Shown: positions 38,601 to 48,700, numbered from the stretch's first letter. The stretch is DNA of 64,000 nucleotides from Oopsacas minuta (GCA_024704765.1 JAKMXF010000311.1:256735-320734); one strand, 5' to 3'. Numbers and translations: made by a program. The notes: generated from the sequence alone by a model not told the origin.

Positions 38601-39988
38601 GCTGTATTGACTTGAATGAAATTTCCTTCCTCAGTTTTAGGCAGTAAATCTAAACCCAATTTCCTAAATAAAGTTACAACACAGTTATAATCACTATAAG
38701 GCCTAACTAGTTTGTGAACTCACCAATTTGTCCAGTCAATCTTCTCTGTCATTTTAAGCTTGAATTCTTTTAGTTCATCCTGCGAGAAAATAATAGAAAT
38801 TATAGGGCGTATTCTTTTGAAAATAAACCCCAAATTATACTCCAATTTTCCCTGGATTTTCATCGCCAAATCGAATCCCAATATTTCCTCAGATTTCGCT
38901 TTATCTTCATTCCAGAAATATAGCAAAATAGAAAATAGCGAATTTCCAGGATAATCCAGGGAGCGGTTAGCAAGTATGCGTAATTTATAAAAAATATTAT
39001 CATAAATTCTCACTGTAGAATATGCTCCTTGTATAAACTTTCTTCTTTGAGAGAAAAGCTCAAACATATTATTTGATATAACTTCTATCAAATCATCTGA
39101 CTGTAAAATAGAAAATAATTGAAGTTCGTATATTCGCAAAAAAACACAGAAATTACCTGTTTGAATCTGTTAGAACCAGAAAATATATGTTTCTACATAA
39201 TCAAGGAGAATAGATAAAATTCAAAGTTATTAGAACCAAAAATAAAATTACAATATATTCTGTATGTAGGTGGTCTCTCCATTCAGTTAGAATTCCAATT
39301 AACTCCCATGGTAGTTGGTCTCCTTGTGGGATGATGTGTTTAGCCTCCCTAAAGTAACAAAATTTGAGATCCTGTGGACCCCTACTGTCGTCCGTGAATG
39401 GACCCTAGGTTGGAAACCACTGTTATAAATCACTATTAGTAATTTACCCTTGTTGTACTGTAGTGCTATCTATCACATGAACATATGTAGCAGGAAATAT
39501 ACCCTATGATGAAATATCATTGATAAAAAGTTGCTAGCTGAAAATATTAGATAATTTCACACCTTTTCATCTGGTTTAGTAGAATCGTAACCTCGAAACC
39601 ATCCTATAGAGATTGTATAGAAAATATTAACACTTTTGAAGAGAGAAATAAAACGTATTTACTGTACCAGAATTCTGCTCGACAATTTCCATCTGTGCTC
39701 CTAATATTAAAGATAGTTCGTAGGGAGCACGTGCTGTGAATGGGTAGATAACTATATGAATATATAAACAGAGAATAATACAGTCAACTCCTGTGATATC
39801 GAACACAGATATATCTAATTATCGCGGTCTATTGAGCTTCGACATAACGGAATTTGACTGTAGAAACTTTCAAACATTTTCAAACAAAATTTCAAAAGGA
39901 TATATTGCAAGATTATCACGATAAACTTACCAAGAGCAATTTGTCGCGTGTGATGAGTGAGAGCCCATCCTGTTCTGTGTACGGACAT
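16296..39988 (-). CDS. DOCK1/2/5-type Rac guanine nucleotide exchange factor, about 50 exons
   Basis: Starts MSVHRTGW (39988-39931). An SH3 domain follows over exons 39751-39668, 39603-39563 and 39503-39448 (YPFTARAPYELSL, GWFRGYDS, KGIFPATYVHV). The DOCK N-terminal helical region comes next (39348 to about 38100), then the lipid-binding DHR1/C2 (about 37.4-35.5 kb: GFPEVILPG, RNVEISVSV, SHLRFVFRH). Armadillo-like exons span about 35.0-27.3 kb (EIYPRDWTFMYLTQNRVILKA, SLQLENYGEIKR). DHR2, which loads Rac with GTP, spans about 27.5-19.5 kb (NEFASMWIERTNY, ISPLENALQTV, AVMGGISNYQKAFF, LKPFHEKMETCF). The tail (19.1-16.3 kb) holds several PPxPK motifs that suit CRK-type SH3 domains. Exon order follows DOCK1 throughout. 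Exons checked to the base include 31634-31468, 29837-29696, 27471-27339, 23657-23547 and 21071-20985 on one or both sides; others are approximate. The DHR2 join near 20.2/19.95 kb is uncertain. DOCK1 versus DOCK2 or DOCK5 is not resolved. Confidence 0.93.
18343..18590. repeat. Dispersed TCCCAGGA/CGGGAATTT-type repeat in DOCK intron
   Basis: Reads with segments such as ATATCCCCGATTCCTCCCG, CCCAGGGTTAAGACGTGAAATCCTGCG and ATCTCGGGAAATTTG. Related pieces occur near 14155, 20070, 26685, 32070, 38810, 46835, 48430, 52290 and 57650. It abuts the donor of the exon that ends near 18570. Confidence 0.5.
18743..18910. repeat. Tc1/mariner/pogo-like MITE, diverged, in DOCK intron
   Basis: Contains GGACACGGATATATCGAAGT, CAAACCGTCAAAGTAAC, TTATCGTGGGACCTTGAGCTTC and a worn end AACAGGAGATGTTTGTA, the landmarks of the family described at 7788. 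Confidence 0.6.
19275..19452. repeat. CTCCACAAACGGGG-family element copy in DOCK intron
   Basis: GTAACCGCATAAACGGGGTGAC to CATTGTGGAGGTCACACTGTA. Carries the family core ACGCCGAAA...TACCCCGTT. Confidence 0.6.
21725..21867. repeat. Tc1/mariner/pogo-like MITE copy in DOCK intron
   Basis: Landmarks of the family in reverse orientation: GATAAGTACTTCAATATACGCGG, TTACTTTGACGGTTTGGGACC and ATATGTCCGTATAAGGAGTTACTGTA. Confidence 0.6.
23272..23395. repeat. hAT-like MITE in DOCK intron
   Basis: GCGGCGGTTCCCAACCTGAGG at the left and AAAAGGTTGGGAACCAACCGG at the right form terminal inverted repeats. Inside, GGTCCATGGTCCACGGACGAC is shared with the other copies. Confidence 0.7.
23895..24066. repeat. Tc1/mariner/pogo-like MITE in the DOCK intron that holds B3GLCT
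   Basis: TACAGTCAAACCACGTTGTATCG to AACGGGGAGTTGGCTGTA, with TTTTGACTGTTTGGGACG inside. One of the more complete copies (about 170 bp). Confidence 0.75.
24530..24678. repeat. CTCCACAAACGGGG-family element copy upstream of B3GLCT
   Basis: GAGTGAAACCTCCACAAATTGG to CCCATTTGTGGAGATTACACAG. The two ends are near-reverse complements. The centre has a second partial AACCTCCACAAACGG. Confidence 0.7.
25158..26597 (+). CDS. B3GLCT: Beta-1,3-glucosyltransferase B3GLCT-like, single exon, nested in DOCK intron
   Basis: An uninterrupted 479-aa frame, close to human B3GLCT (about 500 aa). It begins with a hydrophobic signal or anchor segment (residues 1-18). The C-terminal half is a fringe-type GT31 domain: KTWLSDTRD, WLAIIDDDTFIN with the metal-binding DDD around residue 351, LGERYGF, YPYITGGGGILI, GAPDDMWLGM and FHQ. 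GERYG, YITGGGG and APDDM.LG identify B3GLCT within the fringe/C1GALT group. The enzyme adds glucose to O-fucose on thrombospondin type-1 repeats in the ER. The family usually ends in an ER-retrieval signal (REEL-like), but this one ends EDTLKG. It lies wholly inside the 3,681-bp DOCK intron (23658-27338), on the opposite strand and without introns. Confidence 0.9.
   Translation: MIFKYLLLFVFYKYSVWAIDDFGFDVLNLRQEIEAVKVEILGTNNASFDVLIIVRSQVGEYHQKRLEQFEGNLRKQIHDEYTLIFAIVCLHEIETVVQGSWTLIPLIQHEFRFVQSAKWVIITEDSTELNLSKLSSFLSTKDPVLPQYFGHCIIDKKPVIIHHFWPYTMDKITLKYPLFASGVIFSQTVVRYLSELDMDDHIPSNIPYTTIDIQHEIAKLISTTQLVNLTCEESFCVEKDRHCMTWVNVQMNKGCENKDYTYEGLSIAVKTYAENYSTRLQLIIKTWLSDTRDITKFFTHSLENTSQFDGEINFIDVGFNNTGGGHCQKMLFIMKYFLQNEKGHWLAIIDDDTFINMERLTRILSCINPESEAIILGERYGFLQIEDGGYPYITGGGGILINRKAIRKFIDEDVYCPVGAPDDMWLGMHSKVHGIIMLDFPNFHQSVESTYHKDYIKSFMPVTYHRIGTVKEYEDTLKG
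26609..26649. repeat. (TTG)n microsatellite just after the B3GLCT stop
   Basis: About 13-14 perfect trinucleotide repeats start 12 bases after the stop codon. They would lie in the 3' UTR of B3GLCT. Confidence 0.95.
28361..28481. repeat. Tc1/mariner/pogo-like MITE, left-truncated, in DOCK intron
   Basis: Keeps ATCGTCCCAAACCATCAAAGTAAC, TCATCGCGGGCTCTTAAGCTTCG and the end ACAGGAGTTGGCTGTA. Confidence 0.6.
28948..29094. repeat. CTCCACAAACGGGG-family element copy in DOCK intron
   Basis: GTGTAGCCTCCATAAACGGGG on the left. The right end is CCCCCGTTTTGAAGGGTACACTGTA. Confidence 0.6.
29865..30042. repeat. Tc1/mariner/pogo-like MITE next to the perfect inverted repeat
   Basis: TACAGTCAAGGACGGCGATA to ATAACGGGAGTAGACTATA. 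The middle contains a second end-like GAGAGTTGACTGTA, so it may be two nested copies. It ends a few bases before the 30048 inverted repeat. Confidence 0.6.
30048..30298. repeat. Perfect 112-bp inverted repeat with 27-nt spacer
   Basis: The left arm 30048-30159 starts CACTGGGCAACATC. The right arm 30187-30298 ends GATGTTGCCCAGTG. Read base by base, the right arm is the exact reverse complement of the left, with no mismatch. The spacer is 30160-30186. It lies in the 1,630-bp DOCK intron 29838-31467. If transcribed it would fold into a 112-bp perfect RNA duplex. No coding capacity. Either a recent foldback transposon or a hairpin-RNA locus. Confidence 0.95.
31285..31442. repeat. Tc1/mariner/pogo-like MITE, diverged, in DOCK intron
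   Basis: Contains ACGGATATTTAAATACG, ATTTGGGACAATATTTATAC and the terminal GATATAACCGGAGTTGACTGTA. It ends just before the exon donor at 31468. Confidence 0.55.
31704..31864. repeat. CTCCACAAACGGGG-family element copy in DOCK intron
   Basis: TACAGTGTAATCTCCACAAACGGGCC to TATTTGTGGAGGTTATCCGTA. Internal AACCGCCATAAACGGGAGAACG and TTTTCGGCGTCCC match the copies at 43509 and 24530. Confidence 0.75.
32501..32674. repeat. Tc1/mariner/pogo-like MITE in DOCK intron
   Basis: TTCAACTCCCGTTATATCTAAG to ACATAACGGGAGTTGAATGTA. Complete ends with a 174-bp body. Confidence 0.75.
35760..35940. repeat. Tc1/mariner/pogo-like MITE, nearly complete, in DOCK intron
   Basis: TCAACTCCCGTGATATCGAAC to ATATGACGGGAGTTGACTGTA. 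Keeps all landmarks, including ATGGCCCCAAACCGTCA and TTATCGCGGTCCCTTGAGCTTCG. Useful as the reference copy. Confidence 0.8.
37075..37153. repeat. CTCCACAAACGGGG-family short copy in DOCK intron
   Basis: TACAGTGTAATCTCAGCAGGCGAGG to CCCCGTTTGCAGAGATTCCGTAG, about 79 bp, with GATGCCGAAAATGCTACCCCG inside. Confidence 0.65.
39362..39422. repeat. hAT-like element fragment in DOCK intron
   Basis: AGATCCTGTGGACCCCTACTGTCGTCCGTG then GACCCTAGGTTGGAAACCACTG: the reverse-strand end of the family at 54031. Confidence 0.55.
39780..39862. repeat. Tc1/mariner/pogo-like MITE, short deletion copy in DOCK intron
   Basis: CAGTCAACTCCTGTGATATCGAAC joined through TTATCGCGGTCTATTGAGCTTCG to GACATAACGGAATTTGACTGTA. 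About 83 bp, in the first intron. Confidence 0.7.
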
Positions 39989-41271
39989 ATATAGGCTAGC
40001 ATACAGTAAAGAAACAACATACAAATAAGAGAATATCTTTTTGAGGTCATATTTTGCATTTACAGTAGAATCTACTTATCGAGAAGAGGGACTATTCTAA
40101 GAGGGATTCAGATAAATGTTTAGCTACAAACGAGCTAAATAGCAACAAAATATGCAGCCATTTAAGTCAATACATGGTTCGTTCTCCTTTCATCAAAGAG
40201 ATACAGTCAAACCAGTTTTTCTTACTATATGCATATTCTTGCTCAGATTGCAAAGAATTTTGGCTTTAATACATCAGTTTATTCTTACTCGGGTTTTTCT
40301 CACTACATTTTCCTGCAAAGAAATAACTTCTAAAAACCGGTTTCGATTGTATTTATACAAACATAATACAGATTGTATTGTAGATTAAATCTACAACTCA
40401 ACATTCTTCCAAAATTCACACTGAAGTCTAAATATCCACAAAATACCGGAAAATATAACCACGCATTAATATGTAGGATCAGCAATATAATATCTGTAAA
40501 ATTACAAACCGCCATCAGAAGTATCTATCTCAACACAGAAAATTATGTTAGATTCCATAAATCTCAATAAATACCGCTTCAAAGATTAGAGCCTACCTTA
40601 AATTGTTAAAACAGTTTCTTATACAATAATAAAGCCTGAAAGTTATTTGTGATTTTCTATAAACACAAAGCAAAATTGTATTTAAGTTTTCCCAATTCGA
40701 TTGGAACATATTATGAACAAGGGTAGAGCATGTCATTCTCATAAATAGAGGCCACATTTATAGAATTAGATATATACATATTGTGTAATGTATTGACATA
40801 TTTGTAGTCTCATTCAGGTGAAATATGGATACGTCTTTTAGCTTCTTGTAGTTATAAAATGTATGGAGATTTGGCTATAATATCCTATGTTGAAAGTATA
40901 ATACGCAGTTCCATAGGCTATGGCAGTTCATTATTCATTCGCTTTGCGGTTGTTCATACAAATACAGTGGATCCCGGTTATAAGAATATGCCTGGTATAA
41001 TATTTACAGTGTACTTCCACAAACGGGGTGCCATGGACGCCGAAAAATGCAAATTCCCCGTTCGCTGTAATACAAGTAATACCACTATTATCTAGAATTT
41101 CCAAAATTTTCAGGATTAGATATGTATAACATAATACGGATATGTGTAAACAATAAATGTCTCAGTAAGCATGTAATTCAAATGACACAAAAGACAAATT
41201 AAACTAGATTATTATAAAATACGAACATCTGTGATTTGTATCTCATAAGTGTGATTAGAGAAAGCTGCTAT
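39989..41271. other. Intergenic DNA between DOCK start and UEV-DIS3L2 stop
   Basis: About 1.3 kb that should contain the DOCK promoter and 5' UTR and the DIS3L2 3' UTR. A partial CTCCACAAACGGGG element is at about 41008-41070. An in-frame ATG at 40024 could extend the DOCK N terminus by 12 residues. No other gene seen. Confidence 0.55.
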
Positions 41272-44200
41272 TTATACCTGAGCTTTTTGTAAATTTGGCG
41301 CCAGACATATTGCCTCTAACTTAAATTCCTTCGATACACAATAAACTCTAACTCGAACTGGTGAAAACATTTTCAAATCTTCATCGAATGTTTTACCTTC
41401 CCCAATTTTCCATGTCATTGTCAAAGAATGCGGAAATGCGGATTTATTAAACACAAAATTCTCTGCCATACCCTCTTGTATGAGTTTCTCACAATAAACT
41501 CGTACTTCAATACCAATACGAGTCAACATGACGTCAAAGGAACAATCTAGAACCTTCATAATACGACCATCTTCCTCAATAGGACCTGTATTGAATAAGA
41601 AATATGCAAAGAATAATTGATTACACTGTAAGCTTGCCTTCTTCGCATTAGCTTTAGATTCGTTACATTCCTCTGTGACAATATCGTAGTCAGGTTCCGC
41701 AATAGTCAGAGCAGGGCCTTGACCAATAGCAGCTGCCAATTGTCTATGAACCATTAGATCAGGGTATCTCCGTATAGGAGAAGTAAAATGGGTATATAAA
41801 TGGAAATTGAGTGCATAATGAAGAGAATTTACTCCTTCCTTAAGTCTAAAATATTTCGCTAAATTCATCGGGATTGAGCAAAGATTTGAAAGTATACAAA
41901 TCTCATCTGCATCATGATTTTCTTGGAAAGCATGTAGAGTTCTCATTATACCCCCAGCACTTGAAATATCAATATTAATACCATGATTAGCACACACTTT
42001 TTGTAATTTATTTTCTAACTGGTGTTGATAGGGTGAGGGGTGTAGACGTAGGATAGCGTGTTCTGGGAAATGTTCTGCTAGCTTTTGAGCTACTAGCTTA
42101 TTTGCTAGTAACATGAATTCTTCTATTAGGAAGTGACTCGCATGTCTAGTGTAAGGTCCGTAACCTAGAAGAAGAAGTGACAGTGTGTATAACGGCCATC
42201 CAGATCTGGTCAAATTGACCGTCATAGTTGACACTGTATAAATTATGAACTATAGAATATAATTGGTACTAAGGAACTCACCAATAGGATGTCCAGTTAC
42301 AGGATCAATGGAGAAAGACAAAATAATTTTCTGTAGAATTAATGAACCGTCCTTAATCCTCAGTTCACGTAATTTACGAGCTAAATAATTCAGATTCTGA
42401 ACAGATTCAATCACATCTTTCACTGTTTGACCTTCAACTTTCTTTTCCAATTCCTCCTCTAATTGTTTCGTGGGTTTTTCTAATATTTCAGCAGCCAGTT
42501 CGTAATGCATTTTGATGCAAGAACGTATTATAGATCTGCCATACCATATGTCAAATGGTTGACAAGATTCGTTCATTTTAAACACGACAGAAAAAGCTAG
42601 ACGCTCTACTTTAGGATTAAGACTGCAGAGTTTGTCTGCTAGAACTTCAGGTAACATTCGTATTACTTTGTGAGTTAAGTAAACACTTGTACCGCGTTTC
42701 TTCGACTCTAAATCTAAGAAAATATATTATAGTATAGTCTCGTTATAACAAAGGTCCCTAGTCCCAGTTTATGGAGGTAAGGAAATTTTCCCTCTCTTAC
42801 TTACCTAGAGGAGAATTCTCCTTAACAAAATAGCTAACATCAGCAATATGCACACCAACTTCATAAGTATTATCATCAATCTTTCTACAGTGTAGAGCAT
42901 CATCCATATCTCTAGCTGTAGCCGGATCAATTGTATAAATACACTCTTTTGTGTAATCTCTACGGGATTTGTATTCATCAGCTGGTATGCTCCAATCTTG
43001 CAAAGGTAGACAATCGATTGATTCTTTTGGGAATGTATTGTCTTGTGTAATATCGTTTTCTATGAGCAGAGCTTCTATTTGTATTTCAAGCTTGCTTGCA
43101 TCTCCTAAACAGTCTATGAGTTTGCCATTAGCATAAGGAGAATCAACCTAATGGAGAACATAGGATAGTAAACTCCTGTTATACCGTTATATCTAACACA
43201 AACCTTCCATTCATTCATCTCTGCAGCAAATATAGAAGTATCATATTTGCGTTTATCATCAACATAATCTTTAGGACATTGCTGTAATGGTATTATCAAC
43301 CTAGGTATACGAGAATCTCTGGGAGAGAATAATACTACTTCATTCGGTGTGTCATATGCCTTTAAGAACCCTACTGTCTTTCTTGAATGTTTATATTCAC
43401 TTATGAATACTACTTTACCAAATTTTGAATGTTCTAGGTCTTGAAATGATGGTGGTGTATTGGAATCTGTGTTTGACGAAGCTACAATCTCAATAAAATA
43501 ATAATTCTTACAGTAAAACTTCCATAAACGGGGAACTTCTGGAAACTGATTGAAAATAAACAGAGCGAATTCCTAGTCCATACAAATGAACCTCCACAAA
43601 TGGGGAATTTGCAGAAACGTGGAAACGGGGGTAGCATTTTTCGGCGTCCCTGATACCCCGTTTGTAGAGAGGTTATACACCTTATCTTAAAATAACACAG
43701 TATAACTTACTATATGCTTCATCAACAATTTTCACTACCACAATATCCATCGGCATAGCTCTATTCCTATTCACTACACCCAGTACAAGAACATCTCTAT
43801 CATCCATTGGATTGTACACATATCCTTGCTCGTAGTTCTTCTGGTTAATACGGAATGGACCTTTTATAAATAATCCTGTGTTTAAACCTTCTTGTACAGC
43901 TGATTCGGGGATGTATTGGGGCATAGGAGGGTCTAGTTTCTTGTTCATGAATGATATGTTCTCCTTTTGGGCTGGTTTAGATGGTAGAGGAGGATTGTCA
44001 TGTTGTCTTATTGCTTCTTCAGGTTTTGATGCTATTTCTCCTATGATAATATTCGAGTAATAATGCAATGGACTTTGTTTGTACAGCGGAGTTCGACTAC
44101 GGAGACGTGTTTGTAGTACTATATGTTCATTTGTTTATTGATAAATGTGAATAGAGAAAGATATACAAATTGTATTTACCTTGGTTTGATTGTGTATATA

Positions 44201-45315
44201 CAACAGGTGTTGTTTTAGATGTAGTAGTAGCATTTTGATCTGATATAATATTATTGTTAAGAGGGTTGATTGAAAGCTCTAATGGTGCTGATACTAGCTC
44301 TGAATAATCACAAATATGAATAAGTATAATCATATATATTTTAGAGTGTAATCTCCACAAACGGGGTAGCATTTACCGGCGTTGTGGCTCCCCGTCTATG
44401 GAGGTCACACTTGTCCTGTTTGTGACAATTGCTCAATTTCAACACAGCTGTATATTTCAATAAATAGAAATTCAATTTACCTTCATTCGATGCTACTTTG
44501 ACTGGTTTGGGTCTACTCTCATTCTGATTAACAGTAATATGACTAGATGCCTGTATGGGAGGAATATCCAACTCATCTAGTAACTGTTCCTTAGGTTTTT
44601 CTGTATCACTACTCGCTTCTATTTGTCTGGATCTATTATGATGATGTCTACTGCCTCTTCTTCTCGAATCTTTATGCCTATGTTTAGAATTGTATGATGG
44701 ATCGGGTTTCTCATTGGGAGCAAAAATACTTTTCTTAATTGGAAATCTATTCAAAGCTTGGTGGACGTGAGGTGCAATTCCGTTAGAAATATTCGGGCCA
44801 ATTGGGTACCCAGGTTGAGGATACTGGTTGTGAAATGGAGCAGGAGATTGTTGCTGGGTCATTTGATACAGCCATGCAATACTCGTGTGAGCTAGAACCT
44901 TATTAACCGCGAGTAATAACTCAGTAAGAGATGATTCTGAATTCCAATCATAGAATATTGAGTATTCAACTTTACCCGTATCAGGGTTATAGAAAGGTTG
45001 TAAGTATTCGACTGGTATCGCAAAATCGGTTAGAGTTACTTCCGGTGTTGGCAATGGATAACCTCTATCCAACCATAAATGTATTAAATAGGATATTCCA
45101 CCAGTTTGCAATGGAGTAAATCCAGGCCCTGACACCTGAGCAATTTGGTATTCAATAGAATTTTTCTCTATAGTAGATAGATGCAATTTAAAGTCATTGA
45201 AGTCTTGCAATAGTGAAACAGCGTGTTGAATTACTGTATCAGGGTGAGTGTAGTTTAATTTGGCTAGATGCTTTTTAGCATTGTCCAAATCTTTTCCAGT
45301 GCCAGGAGCATCCAT
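41272..45315 (-). CDS. DIS3L2: DIS3L2-type 3'-5' exoribonuclease with N-terminal UEV domain
   Basis: Seven exons: 45315-44481, 44299-44180, 44118-43711, 43481-43204, 43147-42805, 42713-42282 and 42233-41272. Phases match at every join and give 1,125 aa. Residues about 10-150 form a UEV (TSG101-like, catalytically dead E2) domain: helix AKKHLAKLNY, IHLWLDRGYPLPTPEVTL, then DTGKVEYSIFYDWNSESSLTELL. A Pro-rich stretch and an Arg/His/Ser-rich linker (DSRRRGSRHHHNRSR) follow. Residues about 380-1,115 are DIS3L2: cold-shock domains (GLFIKGPFRINQKN, RDVLVLGVVNRNRAMPMDIV), the RNB domain with TIDPATARDMDDAL, whose acidic residues bind catalytic metal, YTHFTSPIRRYPDLMVHR, and a C-terminal S1. No PIN domain, which fits DIS3L2. 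DIS3L2 degrades oligouridylated RNAs in the cytoplasm. The UEV is not part of the family as I know it. Confidence 0.92.
43509..43679. repeat. CTCCACAAACGGGG-family element in UEV-DIS3L2 intron
   Basis: TTACAGTAAAACTTCCATAAACGGGG to CCCCGTTTGTAGAGAGGTTATACAC. It fills most of the intron 43482-43710, starting about 28 bases from one exon and ending about 32 bases from the other. Confidence 0.75.
44343..44412. repeat. CTCCACAAACGGGG-family short copy in UEV-DIS3L2 intron
   Basis: AGAGTGTAATCTCCACAAACGGGGTAGC to CCCCGTCTATGGAGGTCACACT, about 70 bp, in the intron 44300-44480. Confidence 0.75.
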
Positions 45316-45712
45316 ATTTATCGCTAGTTATACTTTACCTATTTTTATAGGCTGTAGTAGGTAGTGATAGTGTATAGTGTTAGTAAGTAGTGATAGTGTA
45401 TAGATTACTGCAAGTACATGTAGTGATTTAAATTGTTACTGTAGTAAATTAGAATTGAAGTATAGAATGCGAATTTAACTGCTATTGATTATGTATCATT
45501 TCTATAGAAATACTTCTTGAAAAGCTACATAAGTTTCTAACGGTGTATAGCAAGTATAAATGGGAGAATATAATAACAAAATAATAATAGAAGTTACAAA
45601 ATACTAGTAAAATAATCATTGTATGTAAGCATGCAAAATGATACAACTCAAAGCTACTATTGCACATAAAAGTTTCATGTCTAAATATAAACTACTAATT
45701 GAGGGTGAAACA
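45316..45712. other. Short intergenic gap between PARP3 and UEV-DIS3L2
   Basis: 397 bp. It must hold the PARP3 3' end and the UEV-DIS3L2 promoter. A direct repeat of TAGTAAGTAGTGATAGTGTATAG-like units is visible around 45360-45405. No gene. Confidence 0.6.
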
Positions 45713-48700
45713 CTAGAATTTGAAGGTTAAGAGATAGCGGATTCTATTCTGACTCTCTTTGTAGATCAGATATTCGCTTTGATAGAAATTAGATCCTGAA
45801 TATTTTCCCTGATTTATTGCCTTTCCTTGAGGCACGGTTACTTCATGACCATCGAGCGTAATATTAGTATCATGCTTGCCATCTAACAAATGAATATTAG
45901 AATATAAATATGGAAATAGATCAAAGCTGTAAGGTGTAACCTCTACAAACGGGTTGTCAGGGGTAGCTAAAAATTGTTTCTGTATGGGACTTGGAGATCG
46001 CTCAATATATTTTTTACTTCATTTCAAGAAGTTCCCCGTTACCACAGACTCCATTTGGAGATTACACTGTATTTTTCTTCAGGACAAACTTACCAGGTTC
46101 AGTTCTACCTCTAGCAACAACACTATCGTATCCACTGGGTGCTTTCACTAGACTACTGTTATCTATTGTTATAGTGTTTTCATTTCCTAGAGCTACTTCA
46201 TTCAAGAACATTATGCCAATTCCATCGCTTGAAGGGCGAACTATACAATGACAAAGGGATGAATCATAGAAATAGCTAGCAGGATAAATTGGTAATACAT
46301 ATTCAAATGATAATTAAGGGGCTAAAGGAAGTCTGTGAAGATTCAATCACTACTATTCACCCGTTAGTTAGTAAATATATTGTGTAGTTGAATTTCACTG
46401 ATAAATTAATGACAAGATTCATGCAGTAGGTAAACTTGATGTGGGCAATAGAGCTGAACAAGTAATTATAGTTTAGGTATTATTCAACTTATAAATGATA
46501 GAACTTACCATATCCAGCAGATTTTAACTGTTCAGAAGCAAAATAAATTCCTTTCCCTACTCTCCCACCAGAATGCGGCATAATCCTAAGACCACCTTGA
46601 AGTATAGCCGCTACCACAGCTACATTAGTGCCATGCCATAGGAGCTTTCTGTTGGCTAGCTTGTCATGTTGTTTGTAGCGATCTGAAGCTGAGTGTCTGT
46701 TTACACTCCAAATATTCTTTATAACAGGACCGCGACCACTACCCCAAAATCCAGCGCTAGTACTCTTCGTATTATTAGTATAAGTTTCTAAGATCTAAAG
46801 CAAAAATACAATTTAATATACTTACAAACCCATTTTGCAATTTGCCCTCCTGGATTTTCAATATTTCCCGAGATTTCACGCCATTCCCCATATTCCAGTG
46901 TTTTCAACTTTTGCACACGATTCCTTGATAAAACATGAAATACAGGTTGAATAACTGACCTTATAAAGAGGTGTAGCAGGATCTATCAACTCTAGATCAG
47001 TATTCAATAGCTTGTAGTTAACGTCATATGGATGTGGAACCTCTTCTAGCTTTTCATTACCCTTATCCTTGTCTTTCTGCATTGATAGAGCTAATTCAAT
47101 GTCTCCAAGAACCTATAATAGGGATATAGTGTAGAACTGATATAAATCTTTTACATTTCATAGTTCCCCTATAAGAGTACTAGTTATTGAACCATGGATG
47201 TCGTATTTAGTTTATCTGCTTCGATGTTGTCAGGTAATCTCCCATATTTCATAATTATAACATTTAATGTACCATTAACATATCTTTCTTCTTCTGTAGA
47301 GCTTCTGCATTATTTATTGTAGGAGGACGTTGGCGGCCAAAATCATGAGGAATAACTGTGTAGAAATCAGAAGTTAAGTCTGCTAACTTAGATGATCTTT
47401 TCGCATTTAGTTCTTTCTCAATTTCCTCTAAAGCTTCGAAGCCTTTCGCAATTTGACCTTTGCTAATCTTTCCTAACGGCATCTTCTTAACATCTATAAG
47501 ATTGTAATTGTTAAGTAGTTGATATGTGAATTTTCGCATTATCAAAATGTGTATATATATAGTGTTTTGTAAACAAATAATAGAAATCTTGAGATAATCA
47601 TAGAGACTTGCTCTCAACAGCTACACAAGGGTAACACAATAAAATGAATCCGAATTTCGTACTTCAAGTGTATCATATATAAATTCGTCATATTACAACC
47701 TATTGGTGTATGAAGCGAGGCAACTAACCGATATCAAAGCTCTTCATAGCATTATTAAACATATCATTATCGAATATTAGCTTAATCAGTTCTTGTGTAG
47801 TCTTGTCCAAAGTACAGCTTTTGATTTTCTTAGGTTTGCTATCTGGCTTAGCATCTATTTCCATAGCTATCTAGAGGAGGGAATTACATATAATGTGTGA
47901 CCAAACAAACGGGGTGCTAGGGACGCTAACAAGTGCTACCCTGTCCCCGTCTGTGGAGGTTCATTTCGTAATGGACAAGGAATGCCATTACGAAATGAAT
48001 CTCCACAAACAACTCCTGTTTTATCGAAGCTCAAGGGACCGTGATAATTACTTCGATATAAACGATGAAATTTATGATACTTTGACGGTTTGGGTGGATA
48101 ATTGTAAAATTTTCAGACTTCGAAATATCCGGTATTCTGAAGTAACGGGAGTTGACTGTGCATATTTATAAATATCAGCTGATATGAAATACTACATACT
48201 TCATCATCTTCAGAATCTGCCATCTCCAATAGCGTATACTTTCCAGCTGCGGGTACAAAATCATTTCTATGATCCCAATCATTCTTGGTCTTATCCTTAA
48301 ACTTCTTTGCGAATTCCTTCTCTGCAGCATCTTGTAGCGGAAATGGTCCTTTCATTGCAGATTGTCCATCTTCTCCCTTATGAATATTGAATAAGTATAA
48401 CATAATTATAAAATCCCATGATTTCAACACGAAAATATCCAGAAATATAGTAATGAATGGAAAATTCCCCCTAAATAAGACGTGAATCTCTGGAGGGTTG
48501 CTAAGTATTGTATAACAAATTTAAAAGAATATGATTCTATTTATAGAATTCAACAACTCACAACACGGCCCCATCTGTTCCACACATGATAATCCAATCC
48601 AGCCTGTAACAATTGTATGACGTAAAATTTATTGTTGTTATGTCCTACATTTGTCTGATTCAGCATACAATCAAAATCTTCTACAACTTGATAGTTGCTT

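Noticed and set aside
41272-44107. A separate DIS3L2 gene beginning at 44068 or inside exon 44118-43711
   Set aside because: The apparent start there is TTG, not ATG. The exon is open upstream to a good acceptor whose phase matches the UEV exons.
47966-48000. Second miRNA-like hairpin (TTCATTTCGTAATGG palindrome)
   Set aside because: It is embedded at the junction of two MITEs and is best explained as part of them.
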